Below, piece by piece: positions 1 through 6,177 of a stretch of 14,685 bases of DNA. The stretch comes from Ruminococcaceae bacterium UBA2806. Lineage in GTDB: Bacteria; Bacillota; Clostridia; Oscillospirales; Acutalibacteraceae. The notes beneath the pieces are model-generated. The model was not told where the DNA came from and did not search any database. It saw only the letters and a list, made by a program, of their open reading frames with translations. Where the stretch lies: assembly GCA_002351795.1 (NCBI GenBank), contig DEHG01000132.1, positions 252-14,936 of the forward strand, written 5' to 3'. Both the position numbers and the translations under genes were made by a program. The first letter of the stretch is position 1. Each line of letters opens with the position of its first letter.

Positions 1-441
1 AACGCCGTCTTCCTCGCCGCCGATAGAGCCTACCTCACACTCGATAGAAAGACCGAGGTTGTGAGCAACATTAACAAGCTCCTTTGACTTTGCAAGGTTT
101 TCTTCAAACGGATAATGTGAACCGTCGAACATAATTGAAGTAAAGCCTGCCTTTACGCACTTATAGCAGCCTTCATATGTACCGTGGTCAAGATGGAGAG
201 CTACGGGAACTGTAATTCCGAGAGATTCATCCATTGCCTTTACCATAGCGGCAACTGTACCAAAGCCTGTCATATACTTGCCTGCGCCTTCGGATACACC
301 GAGGATAACGGGAGAATTAAGCTCCTGTGCTGTCAGAAGAATAGCCTTTGTCCATTCAAGGTTGTTGATGTTGAACTGACCTACTGCATAATGACCTGCC
401 TTTGCCTTTTTTAGCATTTCTGCTGCATTTACCAATGCCAT
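1..441 (-). CDS. fba: Class II fructose-bisphosphate aldolase, 5' part only
   Basis: This is the N-terminal 147 residues of a class II (zinc-dependent) fructose-1,6-bisphosphate aldolase, which interconverts fructose-1,6-bisphosphate with glyceraldehyde-3-phosphate and dihydroxyacetone phosphate in cytosolic glycolysis and gluconeogenesis. The frame runs through the window edge, so the C-terminal half is missing. Family marks seen are GQFNINNLEW at 21-30, GVSEGAGKYM at 48-57, and HLDHG at 83-87, where D85 is the expected catalytic acid and H86 a zinc ligand. ECEVG at 134-138 holds the expected second metal ligand, E136. The ATG at 441-439 follows a GGAG ribosome binding site about 10 bases upstream, and the N-terminal sequence matches the Bacillus FbaA style without an extension. 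It stands alone behind its own promoter, downstream of the terminator of the ECF sigma unit. The family is certain; the subclass is less so. Confidence 0.96.
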   Translation of the reverse strand, partial: MALVNAAEMLKKAKAGHYAVGQFNINNLEWTKAILLTAQELNSPVILGVSEGAGKYMTGFGTVAAMVKAMDESLGITVPVALHLDHGTYEGCYKCVKAGFTSIMFDGSHYPFEENLAKSKELVNVAHNLGLSIECEVGSIGGEEDGV

Positions 442-503
442 TGTAATCACACTCCAATAGAGATATTAGCTTACAGTTTGCAGCCATAAGCCTTATATTC
501 TAT

Positions 504-532
504 ATTATACATTACTTACACAAAAAATAAAA
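504..532 (-). promoter_or_regulatory. Candidate sigma-A promoter for fba
   Basis: Read on the minus strand, a perfect TATAAT (504-509) lies about 60 bases upstream of the fba ATG. A 17-base spacer separates it from a weak -35 box, TTTTAT (527-532). T-rich DNA lies just upstream. This predicts a leader of roughly 55 bases. The -10 box is convincing; the -35 is poor, so the exact promoter is inference. Confidence 0.45.
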
Positions 533-685
533 GGGGTTTTTCAAAAAAATTAGCAAAATTTTATTTACCTCCGGTAATTTGTCCTATGAAAACCCATTTT
601 CCGCTAAAATAGTTATCCAGCCTTCCTGAAACTGCCATTTTTGATACATTCAGAATCAGAGAATGATGTTGTGCTGCATAAAATA

Positions 686-718
686 TATCGTCCGGTCAGC
701 TTTTCCGACCGGACGATA
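686..718 (-). terminator. Rho-independent terminator after the ECF sigma/anti-sigma unit
   Basis: A perfect 12-base inverted repeat (arms 686-697 and 707-718, TATCGTCCGGTC and its complement) encloses a 9-base loop. On the minus strand it starts 46 bases after the anti-sigma stop codon and is followed by a T-rich but interrupted stretch, TATTTTAT. The stem is strong and GC-rich; the U tract is imperfect, so efficiency is uncertain. Confidence 0.72.
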
Positions 719-764
719 AGGGTTATACGAAATGTAAGTTATAAGCTGAATTAATATGCTATCC

Positions 765-2240
765 TTATCCGGCAATGATCTCCTGTCCGCCTATTGTTAA
801 GGATACTATCTCATCTGCATTGATGTTTGACCATACTGTAAGATTGTTGTAATCGTTGTATCTGTAATAGGATATCTCAATTGTAAAACGTGTACCGTTT
901 TTCGGATCGCTGATATCACTGATGCCTCTGGGAGCAGATGACCATAAACCCCTGAGCTTTTCTCCGTTTTTCATTGTTATCTCTATATCTGTTTCCAACA
1001 GATCATTTACCCAACCGTTATATACAGAATTCTTTTCAAAGGATGAAAGGTCGCTGTCAGTCTTTATTGTGATCTCAGAGCTGAAAGTACCTGCTTTGAG
1101 ACTCTCGACAGTATATGGTACATTTTCAAAGGAAAGTCCCTGTGCTGTATCAATATCAATTTCTGTAGGCTTATAATTAAGCTGCCATGATCCTTCAAGC
1201 TGTATCGGTACTTCCGTAACAGTTGCAGTATAAAGTGTACGCTTAACTATTCTTGAATCAGTGTCATTGTAATTATCGACAGCTGCATCTCGGTCAGTTA
1301 CGGCAATTATTGTCTGGTTTTCTTTCAGAGTGTTCTTATACTCTTCAGCGATCTTCTTCTCGTTTTCGAGAACAGAGGCCAGCTTCTTTCTTTTTTCCTC
1401 TGATAGACCGTTTTCGTTAGTAAGGAATATATCGACAAGATTTTCTGTAAGCATTTCATCCTTGTGAAGAATATAGATCTTATCCTGCCTTACCTTCATT
1501 GTTTCACCGGTAAGCGCATAGTCCTCTCTGCCGATGAAATATATCATTTTTGCTGTATCTTTACTTATAAGACGCATATCATAATCATTATGATCAAAGC
1601 AAACCATCTCGCCGTTATCATTTGTATAAAAACTGCCAGTCTTACCGAACTGCATCCTTGTCCATGCAGAGGTGGTAGCATACAGATAATCTCCTACTTC
1701 TGTCTGAGACAATGAGCTTTCTGACATCGTGAAGGGAAGCTGCTCCGGTATATTGCCGTTTTCATCAATACAATTGACCGTTCTGATATCAGGAATTATT
1801 ATTGTATTTTCGATATCGTCATAATCAACAAGAGCCGATCCGTCTGCTTTTTTAACCGTTACAGCTGCCATGACCTTATTCTTATCGCCTGCTATGCCGA
1901 GAAGCTCTGCCTTTACATCATCGTTTGTGCTTATGCTGACATTTCCGCCGGGATATATGCCGTTGATCTTTTCTCCTGAGAAACGCTCGCCGAATGCCTC
2001 ATTGAATCCGCCCATTGCGCCGACTCCTATTGTACCTAAAACCGCTGTACCGACAGCCGCTGCTATAAGTGTTATTGTAAGCTTTTTACGGAAGCTGCTC
2101 TTTCTTACCTTGCCTGTTTTTATCATTGTAACGACTTCTCTTTTGATCTTTGCCGGATCTATTATCATATCGGGTTCAACTGTATTTACGTCTACGCCAT
2201 CGGGAATTTTATCGTACATATCAAATATCTGCTTTTTCAT
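765..2240 (-). CDS. Single-pass membrane anti-sigma factor-like protein
   Basis: A 491-residue protein with a cytoplasmic N-terminus of about 53 residues, a basic stretch (RKSSFRKK, about 47-54), one membrane segment at about 55-77 and a large C-terminal region of about 415 residues predicted to lie outside the membrane. The positive-inside rule gives N-in, C-out, as in anti-sigma factors. Its ATG overlaps the stop of the ECF sigma gene (ATGA at 2237-2240), which indicates translational coupling and a sigma/anti-sigma pair. The N-terminus has no Cys or His, so it is not a zinc-binding (HxxxCxxC) anti-sigma domain. The outer part resembles large DUF4179-like clostridial sigma-adjacent proteins in style, but I cannot assign a fold. 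The role of holding the sigma factor inactive at the membrane is inferred from context. Its stop is followed by a terminator. Confidence 0.75.
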   Translation of the reverse strand: MKKQIFDMYDKIPDGVDVNTVEPDMIIDPAKIKREVVTMIKTGKVRKSSFRKKLTITLIAAAVGTAVLGTIGVGAMGGFNEAFGERFSGEKINGIYPGGNVSISTNDDVKAELLGIAGDKNKVMAAVTVKKADGSALVDYDDIENTIIIPDIRTVNCIDENGNIPEQLPFTMSESSLSQTEVGDYLYATTSAWTRMQFGKTGSFYTNDNGEMVCFDHNDYDMRLISKDTAKMIYFIGREDYALTGETMKVRQDKIYILHKDEMLTENLVDIFLTNENGLSEEKRKKLASVLENEKKIAEEYKNTLKENQTIIAVTDRDAAVDNYNDTDSRIVKRTLYTATVTEVPIQLEGSWQLNYKPTEIDIDTAQGLSFENVPYTVESLKAGTFSSEITIKTDSDLSSFEKNSVYNGWVNDLLETDIEITMKNGEKLRGLWSSAPRGISDISDPKNGTRFTIEISYYRYNDYNNLTVWSNINADEIVSLTIGGQEIIAG

Positions 2241-2782
2241 AATGTGATACCTCTTTCTATAAGTATTTTTCTGAGCTTTTCCTTTGCCCTTGCAAGCTTT
2301 GTGCGGACAGTCTGTGAATTCAGACCAAGTATTTTTCCTATCACCGTTGACGACTGATAATAATAATATCGTCGTATCAGTATTTCCTTATCCGGCTCCC
2401 CTATCTCAGCAAGCGCTTCATCTATAGCCATGCTCAGGGTCTTCTGTCCGATATCGTCCGATACATATATACCGTCATCAGTCACCATATCCTCTATGCT
2501 TACCGTTTTGTTCCTGCCCAGCTTTCGCAGAGCGTCACGGGCTTTGTTCTTTGCTATCTGGCAAAGGTAAGCTTTAAGCTTATCCTCTTCCACCGATTCC
2601 GCATGCTCCCACAGCGACAGGAATGTATCCTGCACTGCCTCCTCTACATCCTGCTGTGTCAGATTTCCGCAGGCTATATTGCATATCACTGCGCTGACAA
2701 GCCGTGTATATTTATCTATTGTTTCCTCAATAGCTGAGATTTCCTGTTTTTTTAGTCCTTGTACAAGGGATCTGTCATCCAT
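2237..2782 (-). CDS. ECF-type RNA polymerase sigma factor
   Basis: A 181-residue sigma-70 family member of the extracytoplasmic-function type, with only regions 2 and 4. Region 2 lies at about residues 10-80 (core around DVEEAVQDTFLSLWEH) and region 4 at about 115-170, with a helix-turn-helix in the segment VIGKILGLNSQTVRTKLARA. It would direct RNA polymerase to a small regulon under control of the overlapping membrane protein. The open frame extends to an ATG at 2815, but the internal ATG at 2782 is preceded by AAAGGAG at 8 bases, while the upstream one has no good site. I therefore start at 2782; otherwise the protein has 11 more residues. A YYYY run sits just before the region 4 helix-turn-helix. 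The family is clear; the stimulus and regulon cannot be seen. Confidence 0.9.
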   Translation of the reverse strand: MDDRSLVQGLKKQEISAIEETIDKYTRLVSAVICNIACGNLTQQDVEEAVQDTFLSLWEHAESVEEDKLKAYLCQIAKNKARDALRKLGRNKTVSIEDMVTDDGIYVSDDIGQKTLSMAIDEALAEIGEPDKEILIRRYYYYQSSTVIGKILGLNSQTVRTKLARAKEKLRKILIERGITL

Positions 2783-2847
2783 GCCTTTGACTCCTTTATG
2801 TATTTGTTGCTTCATCCAGCTTTCAGCTTAAAGCTTTGAGCCGTTTT

Positions 2848-2861
2848 TCAATGATCATTGA
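2848..2861. repeat. Perfect 14-bp palindrome, possible operator
   Basis: TCAATGATCATTGA is a perfect palindrome with two 7-base halves and no spacer. It lies 4 bases downstream of the candidate -10 box and covers the predicted transcription start of the ECF operon. A dimeric repressor bound here would block initiation. No regulator is identified. The palindrome is directly visible; the function is inference. Confidence 0.4.
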
Positions 2862-2865
2862 TTTC

Positions 2866-2894
2866 ATAATATATAACGTTCCAAAGGGTACAAA
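2866..2894 (-). promoter_or_regulatory. Candidate promoter of the ECF sigma/anti-sigma operon
   Basis: On the minus strand TTTGTA (2889-2894) and TATTAT (2866-2871) are separated by 17 bases, a plausible vegetative promoter with a weak -35. The same stretch also has features seen in ECF promoters: TGAAAC at 2897-2902, and GGAAC (2878-2882) running into CGTT (2875-2878). Autoregulation is therefore possible, but the TGAAAC to CGTT spacing is 18 bases, longer than usual. It lies 84-112 bases upstream of the chosen start codon. Confidence 0.42.
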
Positions 2895-2935
2895 GTGTTT
2901 CATGTTTTTAAAAAAATTTTAAAAATTTTTTAAAC

Positions 2936-2968
2936 AAAAAATCCGCAGGAGCATTATACTCATGCGGA
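2936..2968 (-). terminator. Rho-independent terminator ending the long fab/acc to AI-2E run
   Basis: On the minus strand, TCCGCA (2963-2968) pairs with TGCGGA (2942-2947). An inner GAG/CTC pairing lies across a 1x1 mismatch and the loop is TATAATG. The stem is followed at once by six T residues (2936-2941). It lies 14 bases after the stop codon of the AI-2E-family gene. This is the first convincing terminator seen downstream of fabG in this window. Confidence 0.87.
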
Positions 2969-2982
2969 CTTTATATTGTCTG

Positions 2983-4329
2983 TCAATTATCCTTTTTTAC
3001 CCTGTTTTTTATGATAAGCTTCATTGGATTATTGAATTTTATTCTTTTGCCTTTATTGTGTTTTGAGTAATGAACTCTCGGACGAACACGCTTGTCAAAT
3101 TTTCTTTCATCGTATTTTTCATGAGGTATCTTTTTAGCACGAAGCTTTGTAAATACCAGCCTTCTTACAAGAGTATACAGAACCGATGTTATAGGAACGC
3201 AGATAAGCAAGCCTATGATACCGAAGAAATTACCGAACAGTACGATAGCGGATATTACTATGATAGGCGGCAGACCGACATTGTTTCCGACAACTCTCGG
3301 ATATATAAGATTGCCCTCTATCTGCTGTAAGCATATCATGAATACTATGAACCATAATGCCTGCATGGGATCCGATGTAAGCAGGAACAATGCTCCTATT
3401 CCTGCACCGATATATACGCCGAACATAGGCACCCATGAGAATATCGCAACCATTACGCCTACAAGCGCTGCATACGGAAAACCGAGTATCGTCATTCCAA
3501 GCGCTGTAAGGCTGCCAAGGATAACACATTCCATCATCTGACCGGTTATCGTATTGTAGAAGGATTTATTTGTAAGTGTTCCTACCTCAACTATAAAATC
3601 AGCACTTTTTGATGGCAAGACCGCATATATGAACTTCTTTACATCAGATGCTATTTTTTCCTTTTTAATAAGCGCATATATTGACAGCACTATACCAAGG
3701 AATACATTCACGGCAGCATTGAAAACGGACGACAGCATATTCATCGTATAGTTTACAAGACCGCCTGCATTATTTGAAAGAAATCCCGATAATGCTCCTG
3801 TTATCGCATCGGAATTAATTACTATCGTATTTACTCCTACTACCTTGCCGTTCTGGACTATATTTTCACCGTATTCGGGATTGAAAAACTTTATGACCTG
3901 GAGAACGTAATCATTATCATCCGCCCACTCTTTTATCTGAGTATTTATATTATTTGCCGCATCAGGGATTGCAAGAATCAGCGAATTAATGCTTTTTCCT
4001 ATCTCAGGGATTATTACAATGAGAAAGGCTACTATGACCACAAGAAAGATCGCTATTGATAAAAACAGTGCCACAGGCCGTCTGAGTTTATCCAGTATCG
4101 GAGGGACAGGCTTTTCTCCCTTCTGACGGAACAGATGGTTTTCTATCTTTCTGAGTGGGACATTCAGGAAGAACGAGCAGCATATTGCAACAATAAACGG
4201 CATTGCAACATAAAGCAGCCATGCTAAAAACTCGACAATAATATTCATGTGCTGAAGTCCGAGATAGACAATTATCAGCACAACACCGACAAACAGAATT
4301 TTCTGTATATTTTTTCTATCCAGTTTCAT
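2983..4329 (-). CDS. AI-2E family transporter-like membrane protein
   Basis: A 448-residue polytopic membrane protein of the AI-2E/PerM/YtvI family. Members include the quorum-signal exporter TqsA and Na+/H+ antiporters, but most have unknown substrates. Likely membrane segments are at about 11-27, 33-55, 86-108, 195-221 and several between 266 and 386. A soluble loop spans about 110-190. The family core is visible around GFPYAALVGVMVAIFSWVP (283-301) and in the EGNLIYPRVVGNNVGLPP stretch (338-355). The cytoplasmic tail, residues 389-448, is strongly basic, with 23 Lys/Arg in 60. The start overlaps the mnmA stop (ATGA, 4326-4329) and has GGAGAG 6 bases upstream, so translation is probably coupled to mnmA. 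It is the last gene before the terminator. The family is confident; the substrate is unknown. Confidence 0.9.
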   Translation of the reverse strand: MKLDRKNIQKILFVGVVLIIVYLGLQHMNIIVEFLAWLLYVAMPFIVAICCSFFLNVPLRKIENHLFRQKGEKPVPPILDKLRRPVALFLSIAIFLVVIVAFLIVIIPEIGKSINSLILAIPDAANNINTQIKEWADDNDYVLQVIKFFNPEYGENIVQNGKVVGVNTIVINSDAITGALSGFLSNNAGGLVNYTMNMLSSVFNAAVNVFLGIVLSIYALIKKEKIASDVKKFIYAVLPSKSADFIVEVGTLTNKSFYNTITGQMMECVILGSLTALGMTILGFPYAALVGVMVAIFSWVPMFGVYIGAGIGALFLLTSDPMQALWFIVFMICLQQIEGNLIYPRVVGNNVGLPPIIVISAIVLFGNFFGIIGLLICVPITSVLYTLVRRLVFTKLRAKKIPHEKYDERKFDKRVRPRVHYSKHNKGKRIKFNNPMKLIIKNRVKKDN

Positions 4330-5423
4330 GTAAATCTCTCCATGTCACGGCTGCCTTTGCAGCAAGTTCCTCCGCATATCAGAAGATCCCCGTCATAGCA
4401 TACAAGTGCCTGTCCGTAGGTGATCGCCCTCTGCGGCTTGTCAAAAACTACCTTTATATTTCCGTCTTCAAGCGGATACAGCATCGCAGGCTGTTCCTTT
4501 TGATTATATCTTACTCTTGCACAGACCTTTACAGGCTTATCCGGTCTTCCGACCGATACCCAGTTTACATCATTTGCATATGCCGTATCACTGAAAAGAT
4601 CCTCGTTATCCCCAAGAACCACTCTGTTATTCTCCGTATCCTTTGCGACAACATAGGCGGGCTTTCCGAGGGCTATACCAAGACCCTTTCTCTGACCTAC
4701 AGTATAGCGTATCATACCGCTGTGCTGACCGAGTACATTTCCCTCAAGATCAACAAATTCGCCCTTAGGGAAAGTCTTTCCCGTATCCCTTTCGATAAAA
4801 GCGGCATAATCTCCGTCAGGTACAAAGCATATATCCTGACTGTCGGGCTTATCGGCATTTATAAATCCGAATTTATCGGCAATTTCCCTTGTCTGAGGCT
4901 TTGTAAGCTCTCCTATTGGGAAAAGCGTTTTTGAAAGCTGCTCCTGAGTCATTCCGTAAAGCACATAGCTCTGATCCTTTGTTTCATCAATGCCTTTAAG
5001 CAGCTGATATCTTCCTGTTTTTTCATCAAATCTTTTTCGTACATAATGACCCGTTGCAATATAGTCATGCCCAAGCATTTCCGCCCTTTTCAGCAAAGCG
5101 TCAAATTTAATAAAGCGGTTGCAGTCAATACACGGGTTAGGCGTAAGTCCGTTTATATATGCATTGTTGAATCTGTCAATGACACATTCCCTGAACCTGT
5201 CACCGAAATTGTATACATAAAAGGGTATGCCGAGCCTGTTTGCAACACTCCTCGCATCCTCGGTATCGTCAAGACTGCAGCAGGTGCGGCTCCTGTCAAG
5301 CTGTATATCCTCATTCGTAAAAAGCCTCAGCGTTACGCCCGTTACTTCATATTTTTCACTAAGAATTGCAGCGGCAACTGAGCTGTCAACACCGCCGCTC
5401 ATTGCTACCAGAACCTTTTCCAC
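4326..5423 (-). CDS. mnmA: tRNA-specific 2-thiouridylase MnmA
   Basis: Thiolates U34 (s2U) of tRNA-Lys, -Glu and -Gln in the cytosol, using ATP and persulfide sulfur delivered by a cysteine desulfurase pathway. Numbering from the chosen start: PP-loop SGGVDSS at 9-15; TPNPCIDCNR at 94-103 with C98 as the catalytic cysteine; ATGHYVR at 123-129; KDQSYVLYGM at 149-158; and DSQDICF at 194-200 with C199 as the second redox cysteine. At 365 residues it has normal family length. The open frame begins at ATG 5462, sharing one base with the stop of the CBS gene (TAATG). However, GTG at 5423 has GGAGGTG at ideal spacing and places the PP-loop at the usual distance from the N-terminus, so I use it. The C-terminus has four cysteines at 342-355, more than usual. 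It is overlapped downstream by the AI-2E-type gene. Confidence 0.96.
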   Translation of the reverse strand: MEKVLVAMSGGVDSSVAAAILSEKYEVTGVTLRLFTNEDIQLDRSRTCCSLDDTEDARSVANRLGIPFYVYNFGDRFRECVIDRFNNAYINGLTPNPCIDCNRFIKFDALLKRAEMLGHDYIATGHYVRKRFDEKTGRYQLLKGIDETKDQSYVLYGMTQEQLSKTLFPIGELTKPQTREIADKFGFINADKPDSQDICFVPDGDYAAFIERDTGKTFPKGEFVDLEGNVLGQHSGMIRYTVGQRKGLGIALGKPAYVVAKDTENNRVVLGDNEDLFSDTAYANDVNWVSVGRPDKPVKVCARVRYNQKEQPAMLYPLEDGNIKVVFDKPQRAITYGQALVCYDGDLLICGGTCCKGSRDMERFT

Positions 5424-5461
5424 CTGTTTCACCTCCGTGATAATGCTTTGCATACCAGCCA

Positions 5462-6172
5462 TTATTCACTGATAATATCCCATGGAGTCAGCATACCGAG
5501 TATACGTCCATTTGACGAGCCGTTGTCAGTAATAAATACTGCTGCCAGACGCTTTGACCCCCTGCTTTTATGTTCAAATTCATTTCTTACATCATATACC
5601 GAAGCATTCCTGTCAAAGAAACGGAATCTCTCTGCGGAATGTTTGTCAAAATCAAGCATTTCCCCGAAATCGGAAATTATCATATCATCTCTCAGACTTG
5701 TAAGCCCGTATGTAAGCGAATATGTGAATATCGTACTTACACTGAATACGCCGACACATTCTCCCCCGTCAATAACAGGAACATGGGAAAAGCCCTGACG
5801 CTCCATTTTTTTCATTACTGTCTGTACCTTCTGTGAAAGCGTTGTCTTTAGTATATCCGCAAATAATGTTGCAAATTCCAATGCAAGCGGCGGCTGATTT
5901 ATAAAATCAGTGACTGCTCCCAGAAAGCGTATCATATATTCCGAGGGCTGTATGATACGCTCACCGCCAAGCTCGGAATGATGGCTGAGAAAATTCCTTA
6001 TTTCACGGCAGATATCAAGGTTTTCACGAAAAGGCTTGCTTTCCTTTTCGCTGATAAAACGGACTATAGGGCTGCCGAATTTCTTTTCATCTGTACCGTA
6101 TTTATTGTTAAGAGCCTCTTCAAGCTCCCTGTATGCATTCAAAAACTCATCAGCTCTGTCCGCTGCCGCCAT
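5462..6172 (-). CDS. CBS-domain protein with HEPN-like N-terminal helical domain
   Basis: A soluble 236-residue protein. Residues about 107-234 form a pair of CBS domains, which usually bind adenine nucleotides and regulate a partner domain; recognisable are FSHVPVIDGGECVGVFSVS (128-146) and AAVFITDN...RILGMLTPWDIIS (210-235). The first 105 residues are predicted helical and contain REIRNFLSHH (56-65), with R59-N60-x3-H64. That matches the RNxxxH motif of HEPN ribonuclease-like domains. The motif is seen; the fold and activity are inferred. The open frame reaches a GTG at 6181 that overlaps the ABC-F stop (GTGA), but ATG 6172 has AAGGG 8 bases upstream, so it is preferred. The gene lies between an ABC-F translation factor and mnmA. 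It could equally be a non-catalytic nucleotide-sensing adaptor. Confidence 0.8.
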   Translation of the reverse strand: MAAADRADEFLNAYRELEEALNNKYGTDEKKFGSPIVRFISEKESKPFRENLDICREIRNFLSHHSELGGERIIQPSEYMIRFLGAVTDFINQPPLALEFATLFADILKTTLSQKVQTVMKKMERQGFSHVPVIDGGECVGVFSVSTIFTYSLTYGLTSLRDDMIISDFGEMLDFDKHSAERFRFFDRNASVYDVRNEFEHKSRGSKRLAAVFITDNGSSNGRILGMLTPWDIISE

Positions 6173-6177
6173 TATTC

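Larger units (their letters stand above)
442..764. other. Intergenic region between fba and the anti-sigma gene
   Basis: This 323-base gap holds the fba leader and candidate promoter (504-532) and the terminator of the ECF unit (686-718). About 150 bases between them (533-685) hold no recognisable gene. They contain a 25-codon minus-strand open frame at 561-638 without a ribosome binding site, and a short inverted repeat TTACC-TCC-GGTAA around 565-577 of unknown meaning. No RNA gene was recognised. Confidence 0.6.

Noticed and set aside
2237..2815. ECF sigma start at ATG 2815
   Set aside because: The additional 11 residues are not family-like, and the AAAGGAG site lies inside them, directly serving ATG 2782.
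3230..3529. 99-codon minus-strand frame inside the AI-2E-type gene
   Set aside because: It is an out-of-frame shadow of the membrane protein gene, with His/Arg/Cys-rich translation and no domain.
4326..5462. mnmA start at ATG 5462 (TAATG overlap with the CBS gene)
   Set aside because: No good ribosome binding site lies before 5462, whereas GTG 5423 has GGAGGTG at ideal spacing and the usual PP-loop offset. Coupled initiation at 5462 is not fully excluded.
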